Assembly (NCBI GenBank): GCA_028279505.1
Contig: JANQNP010000022.1
Span: forward strand, 124,001-188,000
DNA length: 64,000 nt
Direction of reading: 5' to 3'
From: Dehalococcoidia bacterium
GTDB lineage: Bacteria; Chloroflexota; Dehalococcoidia; UBA2979
Part shown: positions 9,005-17,635 of the stretch, in pieces
Numbering within the stretch: position 1 is the first letter of the stretch
Layout of the letters: each line of letters opens with the position of its first letter
Position numbers and translations under genes: made by a program
Notes under the pieces: generated by a model
The model's input: the letters and a program-made list of their open reading frames with translations, nothing else
Databases searched by the model: none
What the model was told of the DNA's origin: nothing

Positions 9005-10675
9005 CTACGAGGTCGGAACGGCCCCATCAATCCGCACATCGAGCACGACCGGCTCGCCCGACGCGATCGCCTCCGTCAACGCCGGGCCCACTTCCGAGGG
9101 CTCGTCGATCCGGCGTCCGCGCACCCCGAACGCGTTCGCGATCGCCGCCATGTCGAACGGCACGGCGAAGTCCATCCCGAGGTAGTTGGTCTGTGGTTCC
9201 GGCCGCCCTGCGATCTGGGTCTGCCAGACATTCATGTTGAGCTTCAGGATCCGGTAGCTCTCGTTGTTGCAGATCACGTAGACCACCGGGATCTGCTGGG
9301 CGGTCGCCGTCCACAGCGTCTGAATCGTCATCATCGCGCTGCCGTCGCCGATCACCGCCACCACCGGCTGATCCGGCCGCGCCAGCTTCGCCCCCAGCGC
9401 GCCGCCCATCCCCCAGCCGAGCGCGCCGCCGGCGATCCCCACGAGGTCGTCCGGATCATCGAAGTCGAGCGCGCCGTAGACCGACGCGCGCGTGGTGATC
9501 GAGTCGTCCACGAACAGCGCGTCGTCAGGTAGCGCCGCCGCGAGCTCCGTCATCATCCGCTCCGTCGACATCGGCGACAGGTCCCGCCGCGCCTCGACGC
9601 GATCGCGCCACGCCTGCCGCTGCGCCTCGTGCTGCTCGCCGACCGCCGAGGCCCGGATCGCCGCGGCCTCGCGCCCCTCGCCGGTGAGCCGCCGCTCGAG
9701 GTCGCTCGACAGGTCCGCGAGCCCGGCCGTGGCACCCGCGACGATCCCCACATCCGTCGGCTCCGACGCGCCGATCACCGCCGCGTCCGAGTCGATGTGG
9801 ATCAGCCGCGCGTCGGGCGCGAGCGCCCGCCCCTCGAAGTAGAAGTACCCACCGAGGCCGGTCCCCGCGATCACCACCGCGTCCGCGTCGGCGAGCGCCG
9901 CGCGCCCGGCCGGCATCGTCGGGTTGAGCGTCCCCAGGTACTGCGGGTGACTGGTCGGGAAGTTCACCCGCCCGAGGTTGGTCGCATACACCCGCGCGCC
10001 GGTCAGCTCGGCGAGCCGCACCGCCTCCGATGCCCCGCCTCCGAGCCCCACGCGGTCCCCGACGATCAGCACCGGCTGCGCGGCCCCCTCGAGGATCGCA
10101 CCCGCCGCCTCGACCGCGGCCGGATCCGGCCGCGCCTCCGGGTAGCTCGTCGCCGACGGGACGATCTCCATCTCCCCCTCGTCGTCCAGCGAGTTCGCCG
10201 CGAACGAGAGGTAGACCGGCCCGGTCGGCGCCGTCTGGGCAATCGTGAACGCGCGCCGCATCACCGAGGGAATTTGCTCAGGGTGCGTGACCTCGACGCT
10301 CCACTTCGTGAACTGCTCCGCCATCCGGTGCAGGTCGAAGCGCCCTTCCGCCAGCTTCCGCACATCCTTGTTCGCGGAGGTAAGGATCAGCGGCGTCCCG
10401 CCCTCATAGGCGTTGGTCAGCAGGCTGATCCCGTTCGCCAGCCCGCTGTCGATGTGCAGATTCACGAACCCGACCTTGCCCGTGATCCGCGCGTAGGCGT
10501 CCGCCATTCCCATCGCCGTCCCCTCCTGGACCGAGAGGATGTACTGCAGCTCGGGGGTGTCCTCGAGAACATCGATGATCGCGCTCTCGGCCGTGCCGGG
10601 ATTGCCGAAGACGTACTCGACGCCCTCCGCCTTCAGCATCTCGATCAGCGCCTGGGCGCCGGTCATCCTCGGCAT
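9005..10675 (-). CDS. Thiamine diphosphate-dependent decarboxylase/synthase (acetolactate synthase superfamily)
   Basis: A 556-residue protein of the POX/ILV type. The N-terminal pyrimidine-binding domain shows FGNPGTAESAI and the catalytic glutamate in SVQEGTAMGMADAYAR (about residues 48-63). The C-terminal domain has the ThDP motif GDGSAMMTIQTLW ending near CNN. It resembles benzoylformate decarboxylase-type or unassigned ThDP enzymes more than a dedicated IlvB, because no ilvN or other branched-chain gene is adjacent. Substrate unknown, probably a 2-oxo acid. ATG 10675 follows GAGGGGACC. Confidence 0.85.
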   Translation of the reverse strand: MPRMTGAQALIEMLKAEGVEYVFGNPGTAESAIIDVLEDTPELQYILSVQEGTAMGMADAYARITGKVGFVNLHIDSGLANGISLLTNAYEGGTPLILTSANKDVRKLAEGRFDLHRMAEQFTKWSVEVTHPEQIPSVMRRAFTIAQTAPTGPVYLSFAANSLDDEGEMEIVPSATSYPEARPDPAAVEAAGAILEGAAQPVLIVGDRVGLGGGASEAVRLAELTGARVYATNLGRVNFPTSHPQYLGTLNPTMPAGRAALADADAVVIAGTGLGGYFYFEGRALAPDARLIHIDSDAAVIGASEPTDVGIVAGATAGLADLSSDLERRLTGEGREAAAIRASAVGEQHEAQRQAWRDRVEARRDLSPMSTERMMTELAAALPDDALFVDDSITTRASVYGALDFDDPDDLVGIAGGALGWGMGGALGAKLARPDQPVVAVIGDGSAMMTIQTLWTATAQQIPVVYVICNNESYRILKLNMNVWQTQIAGRPEPQTNYLGMDFAVPFDMAAIANAFGVRGRRIDEPSEVGPALTEAIASGEPVVLDVRIDGAVPTS

Positions 10676-10800
10676 GTCGGGTCCCCTCGTGAGCGTGCGC
10701 GGCGGCGCTCACGGTACCCGCCGCCGAGTCCAGCCGGAAGGATCGAAGCTCGACGAAGAGGCCAGCCGGGCAGGCTCCGGTTGCAAACCGCTTTCGAATC

Positions 10801-10817
10801 TGGCACTTTTTGTGCCA
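10801..10817. promoter_or_regulatory. Perfect inverted repeat TGGCAC-N5-GTGCCA (candidate operator)
   Basis: Two 6-base arms surround TTTTT, making a 17-bp perfect inverted repeat at the left border of a lower-GC patch. It is 138 bases upstream of a short gene and about 700 bases before an XRE-type regulator, so it could be that regulator's site. An AGGAGG follows at 10821 without a good open frame behind it. Confidence 0.4.
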
Positions 10818-10954
10818 ATAGGAGGAACGCCGCAAGAAAGGGGGCAGCGGGATGTTGCGACTCTTGACGAACCGAAGCAGCTAGGTCTCCAACAACACGA
10901 GAGACCTCGGACTGGCCGTCTCCGCACGTAGTGTGCTCGAAGGAGACCGCAGAG

Positions 10955-11257
10955 TTGAAAGAAGAACTCAACGAGGAACTCTCAGGACTGATTGAGAGCC
11001 TCCTTGAGGCCCTCGGTGATGAGGGCCTCAAGGAACTGCTGACGGACCTGAGACAGGGCAGCCGACCTGTAGCGACTGCATCGGAGCAGGCTCTCACCGC
11101 CAAGACCTCGAACGACGGGGAGCTGCAAGAGGAGGGGCGGACAACTACTACCGGTGATGGAGGCAGCGAACCCACAGTCCACTGGCAGAGAGTCATTGGC
11201 GACTTCCTGATAGAGGTGGCCAAGACTCTCAGGGCAGTTCTTTCGGACGAAGGGTGA
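10955..11257 (+). CDS. Hypothetical acidic helical protein in the accessory patch
   Basis: The TTG at 10955 is chosen because AAGGAG lies nine bases upstream; a GTG at 10931 would place that site inside the gene. The 100-residue product begins with a very acidic, leucine-rich helix (LKEELNEELSGLIESLLEAL), has a Thr/Gly-rich middle and ends in a second amphipathic helix. I recognise no family. The local G+C is visibly lower and codons such as AGA, AGG, ATA and CTA appear, unlike neighbouring genes, which suggests foreign origin. Confidence 0.5.
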   Translation: MKEELNEELSGLIESLLEALGDEGLKELLTDLRQGSRPVATASEQALTAKTSNDGELQEEGRTTTTGDGGSEPTVHWQRVIGDFLIEVAKTLRAVLSDEG

Positions 11258-11279
11258 CCCGAGGTAGGAGAGAAGCGAA

Positions 11280-11351
11280 ATGGCACCGCTGCGGCCCCTA
11301 GAAGCGCTAGCGGCGAGGTGCAAGCACGACGATGACTCTCAGTATCAATGA
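11280..11351 (+). CDS. Possible very small gene (23 residues)
   Basis: ATG 11280 has GGAG nine bases upstream (GGTAGGAGAGAAGCGAA before it). The product of 23 residues is followed by an ATGA overlap with another short open frame of 20 residues (11348-11410). Neither is recognisable. They fill the gap between the acidic protein and the XRE regulator and may simply be leader sequence. Confidence 0.25.
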   Translation: MAPLRPLEALAARCKHDDDSQYQ

Positions 11352-11503
11352 CTTTGGAGACCGCCAAAGCGCCAGCCGACTCCGGCGTGAGTGAGTTGGG
11401 CTCAGGTTGACGCAGGAGAACGATTCGGGAGATGACAAGTCAGGCCCGGGCAACCTGGACTCGGTCCTCTAGAGAGGGACCGTCCCTGAGCTGGAGTAGC
11501 GAC

Positions 11504-11833
11504 TTGAAGACAACGTCTGAACGAGAAGCCGCGAGGCGTATGCTGCGATTCATTCGGGAGGTTCGTGGCCTCACGCGTTCCGAGCTAAGCAACCGATCCG
11601 GCCTGGATCACACATACATCTCGAGACTCGAGAGTGGTAAGCGACCACTGACTGAAAGCGCACGGCAGAAGCTAGTGCGTGGACTGGGGCTAGAAGAGGC
11701 AGCGTTCAGGAGCCTCCTGCCGATTTTCGAAGGCTTCGAGGCGTCCGCGTCAAACGACAAGCGCGACATGCTGGCACTCGCAGACAAGCTCGAAGTAATC
11801 GGGCGAACCCTGCGCGAGACGGCGCCCCAGTGA
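11504..11833 (+). CDS. XRE-family helix-turn-helix regulator
   Basis: The 109-residue protein contains a Cro/CI-type HTH: LTRSELSNRSGLDHTYISRL, followed by ESGKRPLT, spanning about residues 24-50. The TTG at 11504 has GGAG seven bases upstream and gives a normal N-terminus; an ATG at 11432 in the same frame would add 24 residues but its only nearby site is poorly spaced. A short helical tail follows the HTH, with no sensory domain. It probably controls the surrounding accessory genes. Base composition is lower in G+C than the flanking genes. Confidence 0.75.
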   Translation: MKTTSEREAARRMLRFIREVRGLTRSELSNRSGLDHTYISRLESGKRPLTESARQKLVRGLGLEEAAFRSLLPIFEGFEASASNDKRDMLALADKLEVIGRTLRETAPQ

Positions 11834-12012
11834 ACACCGCCACCCGCGTCGAACCGACCTACTTGGGCCAGACCTCTGTCCTGGCGCGAGGCGGATCGAG
11901 TCAGCGTTCAAGGACGATGTCCGTGGCGACCGAGGGGACCACCCAGCCTTCAGAACTTGTCACGCCGGCGAAGGCACCCCTCAACCGGAGCTTCGGAGGC
12001 CATCCACCTTAG
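11830..12012 (+). CDS. Doubtful short gene after the XRE regulator
   Basis: A GTG overlaps the stop of the XRE gene (GTGA) and opens a frame of 60 residues rich in Ser, Thr and Arg. There is no recognisable domain, and it ends just before the 3' end of the convergent Rieske gene. The overlap geometry is the only argument for it. Confidence 0.25.
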   Translation: MNTATRVEPTYLGQTSVLARGGSSQRSRTMSVATEGTTQPSELVTPAKAPLNRSFGGHPP

Positions 12013-12036
12013 AGTGCGGACGCCCGAGGCAGCGCG

Positions 12037-12690
12037 CTACGTCGGCAGCAGCGGGTGGGTGATCGCGCGGCTCGGGTTGTCGGTCCCGCCGTTCGAGATC
12101 ATCCCGGTCTGCACCGTGATCTCGCCCGCATCGTCGAGGTCGATCTGCATCGTGTCCATCGAGCGCGGCGCCGGTCCCGCGACCAGGACGCCCGCCTTGT
12201 TGTATGTCGAGGCGTGGCAGGGGCAGCGGAACCACCCCTCCGAGTCGCGATCGACGGTCACCGTCGTGTTCCACGGCACCGCGCACCCGAGGTGCGGGCA
12301 CTTCCGCCACAGCGCCAGCAAACCGGCCGCGCCGCCCGACCCACCGGGCCGCGTCTCGGCAGGATCGAGGTTCATCAACCAGAATTGCCCGACGCGGAAC
12401 TGCGTCGGGTCGCCACCCGCCGGGAAGTCGGCCACGTTCCCGGCCGGCACCGGCCCGCCGAATCCCGCAACGTTCCTCGGGTACAGGTAGTCGACCGCCC
12501 CGCCGAGCGCGCCGGCGACCGTCACGCCGAGCCCCGTCCAGAACGAGGACACAATGAAGCGCCGTCGTGAGAGCTGTTCCGGGGTCAGCGATTCGGAAGT
12601 CCCGTGCCCGCCTCGGTCAGCGCGGCCACGGAGCGTGTCGCGCCAGCCATCGAGGGCGCGCGGTTCGGGCGGTCTGGTCGCGGTGGCCAT
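12037..12690 (-). CDS. Rieske [2Fe-2S] protein with Tat-type signal
   Basis: The 217-residue protein starts with a polar stretch and then SRRRFIVSSFW plus a hydrophobic segment (about residues 41-66), which looks like a twin-arginine signal or anchor. The cluster motifs are CPHLGC (about 131-136) and CPCHAS (about 155-160), followed by GPAPRSMD, as in the Rieske subunits of cytochrome bc/b6f complexes. No cytochrome b gene is nearby, so it may serve a dispersed bc complex or another membrane oxidoreductase. It lies 64 bases downstream of an SDR gene on the same strand. Confidence 0.85.
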   Translation of the reverse strand: MATATRPPEPRALDGWRDTLRGRADRGGHGTSESLTPEQLSRRRFIVSSFWTGLGVTVAGALGGAVDYLYPRNVAGFGGPVPAGNVADFPAGGDPTQFRVGQFWLMNLDPAETRPGGSGGAAGLLALWRKCPHLGCAVPWNTTVTVDRDSEGWFRCPCHASTYNKAGVLVAGPAPRSMDTMQIDLDDAGEITVQTGMISNGGTDNPSRAITHPLLPT

Positions 12691-12754
12691 CGCTGGCTCC
12701 TCTCGCTGTCAGACTCGCGTAATAGTGTACTCCGTCACAAATCGCCGCGCCAGC

Positions 12755-13384
12755 TCAGATCGAGCGCAACGCCTCCTCGATCGGCGTCTCGCCCTCCAGC
12801 AGACTGAACCGCTTCCCGATCGTGTTCGGCGCATCGAGGCACGCCACCAGCGTCGCCGCCAGGTTGTCTCGGCTCGTCAGCCCCGAGGCGAATCGGTCCT
12901 CCCCGACGGAGACCGTCCCCGTCCCCTCGTCCTCGCGGAGGCCACCGGGACAGACGATCGTCCAATCGAGGTCAGTGCTCATCAGGTGTTCGTCCGCGTA
13001 CCCCTTCGCACGGTGGTAGTGCGCGATCCGCGACTCGCTCTGGATGTCCGCACCCACCGAGGAAAGCATCAGGTAGCGGCGCGCCCCCTCCGTCTCCGCC
13101 GCCACCATCGAGCGGATCGCGCCGAGCTGGTCGACGAGCACCGTCTTGTCCTTCCCCGTCGACGACCCCGACCCGGCGGCGAAGATCACCGCGTCGCTGC
13201 CACGCACCGCATGCTCGATCGGGTACTCGAGGTCTCCGAGGACCGTCGGCACGCCCAGCTCGTCGAACGTCGCGCGCTGCGCCCCGTCGCGAATCATCGC
13301 CACCGGATCGTGCGCGCTCTCGGCCAGCAGCTTCACGATCCGCTGCCCGGTGAGCCCGTTCGCACCGATCACCAGCACCCGCAT
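12755..13384 (-). CDS. Atypical SDR / NAD(P)-binding protein (SDR_a5-like)
   Basis: A 209-residue Rossmann protein with the N-terminal motif VIGANGLTGQRIV and the later MLSSVGAD and YHRAKGYADE, typical of the YwnB/SDR_a5 group of NmrA-like proteins, which usually lack the full SDR catalytic set. ATG 13384 has GAGGAG seven bases upstream, so the longer open frame to 13519 is not used. Reaction unknown; probably an NADPH-dependent reductase or a redox-sensing protein. Confidence 0.8.
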   Translation of the reverse strand: MRVLVIGANGLTGQRIVKLLAESAHDPVAMIRDGAQRATFDELGVPTVLGDLEYPIEHAVRGSDAVIFAAGSGSSTGKDKTVLVDQLGAIRSMVAAETEGARRYLMLSSVGADIQSESRIAHYHRAKGYADEHLMSTDLDWTIVCPGGLREDEGTGTVSVGEDRFASGLTSRDNLAATLVACLDAPNTIGKRFSLLEGETPIEEALRSI

Positions 13385-13569
13385 CGTCACTCCTCGCTCC
13401 TGCATCGTCCGTTCGTCACGAAACCGTACGCCGCGCCCGCGGAACCCGTCGATCCGAGGCCCGGCCACCGCTCGCGTGCGCGGCGGCGGATGCCCCGAAA
13501 CGCGGTCGCCCGCTAGCATCTCCCGGCACGCGCGCCCCCACCTTCCGAGGCGCGCCGGGGAGGCGATCG

Positions 13570-14772
13570 ATGGCCGGACCGCTCGAGGGCATTCGCGTCA
13601 TCGAGGTCGCCAACTACCTCGCGGCCCCCGCCTCCGCCGCGCTGATGTCCGACCTCGGCGCCGACGTCGTCAAGGTCGAACCTCCCGACGGCGACGTCTA
13701 CCGAGGCCATCGCACCTTCCGCGAAGGCGACCCGGTCTCCTACCCCTTTGCAGTCGACAACCGCGGCAAGCGCTCGATGACGCTCGACCTCAACAACCCC
13801 GACGCCGCCGACGTCGTGAAGCGCCTCGCGGGGGGAGCCGACGTGCTCGTCACCAACCTCACCCCCGGCCGCCTCCGCCGTTACGGCCTCACGTACGAGG
13901 AGGTTCGAACCGCCGCGCCCCGGATCGTCTTCACGCTGCTCACCGGCTACGGCTCCGACGGCCCCGACGCCGAGCGTCCCGGCTTCGATGGCACCACCTT
14001 CTTCGCCCGCTCCGGCCTCACCTGGCTGATCGGCGAGCGTGGGTCCCCGCCGGTCCAGTCGCGCGCCGGCCAGGGCGATCACATGGCCGCGCTCAACCTG
14101 CTCGCCGCCACTCTTGCCGCCCTGCGCCTCCGCGACCGCGACGGCGAGAGCCAGTTCGTCGACATCTCGCTGCTCCAGACAGGCGTCTGGTCGATCGCCT
14201 CCGACACGCAGCAGGCCCTGAACCGCGACAGCTGGGACTTCGAGCGCCAGGATCGCGGGACCCACTGGCACGTCACCCGCAACACCTACGAGACGAGCGA
14301 CGGCCGCTGGATGCAGCTCACCATGCCGCTCCCCGAGCGCTACTGGGCCCGCTTCTGCCAGGCGATCGGCCGCCTCGACCTCGCCGAGGACGAGCGCTAC
14401 ACCTCGACCGCTGCGATGCGCGAACACGGCCCCGTCCTCCTCCCGGAGGTCGACGCCATCTTCCGCGCCGACGACCTAGCCACCTGGCGCGAGCGACTCA
14501 ACGAGGCCGGCTGCATCTGGTCCCCGATCGCCACCCCCTACGAGGTCATCAACGACCCGCAGCTCCGCGACCGCGGCGCCTTCGAGTCCGTCACCAACGC
14601 CGAAGGCGTCAGCTACAACGTCCTCGCCGCCCCCTTCAAGATCCACGGCGCAGACATCCGCGCCCGCGGCCCCGTCCCGGAGGTCGGCCAACACACCCGC
14701 GAGGTCCTCGACCAGTACGGTTTCACTGCAAACGAGGTCGCCGAGCTCGCCGCGAAGCGCGTCTTCGGCTAG
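13570..14772 (+). CDS. Class III CoA transferase (CaiB/BaiF family)
   Basis: The 400-residue protein opens with PLEGIRVIEVANYLAAP and carries DLGADVVKVEPP, the family N-terminal hallmark. The catalytic aspartate is expected in the segment around QGDHMAALNLLAA (about residues 171-184). These enzymes move CoA between carboxylic acids in the cytosol. GGGGAGG precedes ATG 13570. Enoyl-CoA hydratase follows 116 bases later on the same strand, so the two probably belong to one degradation pathway. Confidence 0.85.
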   Translation: MAGPLEGIRVIEVANYLAAPASAALMSDLGADVVKVEPPDGDVYRGHRTFREGDPVSYPFAVDNRGKRSMTLDLNNPDAADVVKRLAGGADVLVTNLTPGRLRRYGLTYEEVRTAAPRIVFTLLTGYGSDGPDAERPGFDGTTFFARSGLTWLIGERGSPPVQSRAGQGDHMAALNLLAATLAALRLRDRDGESQFVDISLLQTGVWSIASDTQQALNRDSWDFERQDRGTHWHVTRNTYETSDGRWMQLTMPLPERYWARFCQAIGRLDLAEDERYTSTAAMREHGPVLLPEVDAIFRADDLATWRERLNEAGCIWSPIATPYEVINDPQLRDRGAFESVTNAEGVSYNVLAAPFKIHGADIRARGPVPEVGQHTREVLDQYGFTANEVAELAAKRVFG

Positions 14773-14888
14773 CGGCCGGCGGAAGAAGCCAGCGGAACGT
14801 CCCCGTCCGATCGGCCCTGACACCTCGATCGCCCCGCCCCCTACAATCCCGCCGCACGACGCTGTGCGCGGTGAGGGGCGACGACCCA

Positions 14889-15770
14889 ATGAACTACGAG
14901 AACATCATCTACGAGGTCGACGGCCCAATCGCCACGGTCACCCTCAACCGCCCCGAGAAGATCAACGCCCTCTCCCAGGACCTCCAGCTCGAGGTCCGCG
15001 ACGCCTTAGAGGATGCCGGCTGGGGCGACAACGAGGTCCGGGCGATCATCCTCAAAGCCGCCGGCCGCGCCTTCAGCGCCGGCTTCGACATCAGCGGCGG
15101 CGGCGAGGACGGCGCCCCACGCCCCGCCCGCGACGCGGTCCAGGTCCGCGACGGCTTCCTCAAGGGCAAAGGCTTCAGCGCCTCCGCCTGGTGGGACGTC
15201 TTCTGGAACAACCCGAAGCCGATCATCGCCCAGATCCACGGCTTCTGTATCGCCGGCGGACTGGCCACCGCCACCTTCTGCGACATGCGCATCTGCTCCG
15301 AGGACGCGCTCTTCGGTGCCCCCGAGATCCGCACCGGCGGCCCCTACATCCCCGCCGTCTGGCCTTGGGTCATCGGCATGACCAAGGCCCGCGAGCTGCT
15401 CTACACCGGCAACCTGATCGACGCCCAGGAGGCGAAGCGCCTCAACCTCGTCAACGAGGTCGTCCCCGCCGAAGAGCTCGACGACGCCGTCCGCCGCCAC
15501 GCGCTCACGATCGCCAAGCTCCCCGAACCGACCGTCGAGTACAACAAGAAGCTCATCAACATGTCCTACGAGCTGATGGGCGTCCGCCAGGTCCTCGAAC
15601 GATCGCTCGAACTGGAAGCCAACGCCCTCGCCAGCCCCGGCTCCTCCCCGGTCATCGAGGAGTACAACGCGAAGCGGAACGAAGGCGGCCTCAAGGCCGC
15701 CCTCACCTGGAACGCCCAGCGCTTCGCCGAGGAAGACGCCTGGTGGAAGGAGCAGCGCGCCCGCCAGTAG
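14889..15770 (+). CDS. Enoyl-CoA hydratase/isomerase family protein
   Basis: A 293-residue crotonase: NRPEKINALS near residue 20, the first oxyanion-hole segment AFSAGFDISG (about 62-71) and the second, FCIAGGLATATFCD (about 119-132). The usual first catalytic glutamate of hydratases is not obvious in CDMRICSEDALFGAPEIRTG, though E137 and E144 are candidates. The long C-terminal part (about 30 residues more than typical) ends with a Trp-rich helix. The reaction is probably hydration of an enoyl-CoA or a related CoA-thioester step. Confidence 0.85.
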   Translation: MNYENIIYEVDGPIATVTLNRPEKINALSQDLQLEVRDALEDAGWGDNEVRAIILKAAGRAFSAGFDISGGGEDGAPRPARDAVQVRDGFLKGKGFSASAWWDVFWNNPKPIIAQIHGFCIAGGLATATFCDMRICSEDALFGAPEIRTGGPYIPAVWPWVIGMTKARELLYTGNLIDAQEAKRLNLVNEVVPAEELDDAVRRHALTIAKLPEPTVEYNKKLINMSYELMGVRQVLERSLELEANALASPGSSPVIEEYNAKRNEGGLKAALTWNAQRFAEEDAWWKEQRARQ

Positions 15771-15802
15771 CGCCAGGCGAATCCTCCGAGGGCCAACAGG
15801 CC

Positions 15803-15820
15803 GCGGGCGGCAACGCCCGC
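15803..15820. terminator. Hairpin between convergent genes
   Basis: GCGGGCG, a GCAA tetraloop, then CGCCCGC forms a 7-bp hairpin in the 71-base gap between the enoyl-CoA hydratase (plus) and the DUF35 protein (minus). There is no T-run on either side, so termination is only plausible. Confidence 0.4.
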
Positions 15821-15841
15821 GTCCTCCGCTGCTGCGGCGGC

Positions 15842-16243
15842 CTACGCCGGCTCGTACCGCAGCATCGTCACGTCGTGGTCCGGCACGTCTTGGAACACCG
15901 GCTTCAGCCGCATCCCGATCTCCAGGTCATCCTCGCCGCCGTTGACCAGTGTCGAGGTCAGCCGCACCCCCTCGTCTAGCTCGACCACGATGATCAGCTG
16001 CGGAACCTCGTCGGCGAACGCCGGGTGCGTGGGCCGCCTCGCGACCGTGTAGGTGTACAGCGTCCCCTCGCCGCTCAACTCCTCCCATTCGAAGTCGTCC
16101 GAGAGGCACTGGGTGCAGTTCGCTCGTGGGTAGTAGATCAGCGCCTCGCACTCATTGCAGCGCTGAAGCTTCAGCTTGTGCTCGCGCAGCGCGTCCCAGA
16201 ACGGCTGCGAGGTCGGCGTCGGTACCGGGTACGGCTTCTCCAC
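15842..16243 (-). CDS. Zn-ribbon/OB-fold DUF35 protein, partner of the thiolase-like gene
   Basis: A 133-residue protein with a rubredoxin-like zinc ribbon (CNECEALIYYPRANCTQC, about residues 27-44) followed by an OB fold (EELSGEGTLYTYTVARRPTH). DUF35 proteins bind acyl-CoA and form complexes with thiolase-fold enzymes. The GTG at 16243 begins two bases after the stop of the thiolase-like gene, consistent with a fixed-ratio complex. In steroid degradation the equivalent pair (DUF35 of ChsH2 with Ltp2) performs a retro-aldol cleavage. Confidence 0.85.
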   Translation of the reverse strand: MEKPYPVPTPTSQPFWDALREHKLKLQRCNECEALIYYPRANCTQCLSDDFEWEELSGEGTLYTYTVARRPTHPAFADEVPQLIIVVELDEGVRLTSTLVNGGEDDLEIGMRLKPVFQDVPDHDVTMLRYEPA

Positions 16244-16245
16244 CC

Positions 16246-17448
16246 CTAGGCTCCCTGCAGGATCAGCGCGGCCTGCTCGCTCATCACGCCGCCCGTGCCG
16301 GATACGTAGATCGTGTCCGCCTTCGCGACCTGCCGATCGCCGCCGCGCCCCATGATCTGTCGCGCGCCCTCGACCACCTGTGACAGCCCGCCGGCCAGAC
16401 CCGCCTGCCCGAACGAGAGCTGCCCGCCGTGGGTGTTCATCGGGAAGTCGCCCGCATAGGTCAGATCGTGCTCGTTGACGAACTGCGCGCCCTCGCCCTT
16501 GCCACAGAATCCCGCGTCCTCCAGCGTCAGCATCGCCGTGATCGTGTAGCAGTCGTAGATCTCGGCCGCGTCGATCGCGCCGTGATCCACCCCCGCCATC
16601 GCGAACGCCTGCTTCGAAGCCGGCCCCACCGGCGTGTGCACCATGTCGCGCGCATAGGTCGGCGTCTTCAGATCGAGCCGCTCGCCAAACCCCGTGATGT
16701 AGGCCGGTCGGTGCTTCGACTGCTCGGCCCACTCGCGGCTCGCCACCACGAACGCCCCACCACCCGACACCGGCATCACGATCTCCAGGAGGTGCAACGG
16801 GTCGGCGATCATCGGGCTCTCGAGCACGTCATCGATGGTGATCGGCTGCCCGTGGAACCACGCCTCCGGGTTCGCGCAGGCGTTGGTGCGCTGGTCGGCC
16901 GCAATCTTCGCCATCGCGCGTCCGTCGTAGCCGAACTCCGCGGCGTATCGCTGCGCGATCATCGCGTAACCGTTGTTCTGCGCGATGTTCCCGAACGGGA
17001 TGTCGAACTCCGCCTGCGGCGAACCGTAGGCGTTGCTCGAGGCGCCGAAACCCATCCCCGGGTTCGGCGGCGGTGCGTTCGGCGGCGTTGGCCCCGGCAT
17101 CCCCGGGATCGCGCACACCACCACGTCGGCCGCGCCGAGCTCGATCGCCGCGGCCGCCCGCCACGCCATCCCCGCCGCGATCGCCCCACCGAGGTCCACG
17201 ACCTCCGCGAAGTTCACCTGCGCACCCAGGTACTCGGCGATCGTCGCCGGGATGAACATCGAGGCCTCGCGCAGCGACGTGCTGGACACGATCCCGTTCA
17301 CCGCGCTCGCCGGGATCCCAGCGTCGTCAAGCGCCATCTTCGCCAGCCCGGCGTACTGCTCGATCCCGAGCTTGAACGGCCCCTCGGGCTTCCGTTCGGG
17401 CTTCAGCTCCGCGATTCCGACGATCGCCGCGTCTCCGCGCAGGCCCAT
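16246..17448 (-). CDS. Thiolase-superfamily protein lacking the usual nucleophilic cysteine (Ltp2-like)
   Basis: The 400-residue protein has the SCP2-type thiolase fold, with the C-terminal NTHGGQLSFGQAG and a CYTITAML region. Where thiolases have their nucleophilic Cys (a C-x-S-G turn about 90 residues in), this protein reads VVDLGGAIAAGMAW, so the Cys is replaced. It cannot act as a classical acetyl-CoA acetyltransferase. With the DUF35 gene immediately downstream, the likely role is a CoA-ester retro-aldolase like Ltp2. The substrate is unknown; CoA transferase and enoyl-CoA hydratase genes lie next door. Confidence 0.8.
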   Translation of the reverse strand: MGLRGDAAIVGIAELKPERKPEGPFKLGIEQYAGLAKMALDDAGIPASAVNGIVSSTSLREASMFIPATIAEYLGAQVNFAEVVDLGGAIAAGMAWRAAAAIELGAADVVVCAIPGMPGPTPPNAPPPNPGMGFGASSNAYGSPQAEFDIPFGNIAQNNGYAMIAQRYAAEFGYDGRAMAKIAADQRTNACANPEAWFHGQPITIDDVLESPMIADPLHLLEIVMPVSGGGAFVVASREWAEQSKHRPAYITGFGERLDLKTPTYARDMVHTPVGPASKQAFAMAGVDHGAIDAAEIYDCYTITAMLTLEDAGFCGKGEGAQFVNEHDLTYAGDFPMNTHGGQLSFGQAGLAGGLSQVVEGARQIMGRGGDRQVAKADTIYVSGTGGVMSEQAALILQGA

Positions 17449-17635
17449 GGGCGTGGTCCGTTCCGTGCTGAAGGTGGGTGGCGCGCGGACGCTAGCAGCG
17501 CCCCCTCCGAGGCGTCAACGAACCCTTACGCGAGCCTCCACGATCGGGAGCCCCGATCACCCAGACCACGCTCGACCGTGACGTACGATCGTGTTCCCAC
17601 CCATCGCAGCACCCACCGTGCGTCGAGGAGTCTGC

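Noticed and set aside
10663..11367. Minus-strand open frame through the accessory patch
   Set aside because: It has no domain and no ribosome site, and it opposes the better-supported plus-strand genes with TTG starts.
16246..17448. Ordinary acetyl-CoA acetyltransferase
   Set aside because: The nucleophilic Cys position is occupied by Gly and the DUF35 partner points to an aldolase-type complex.
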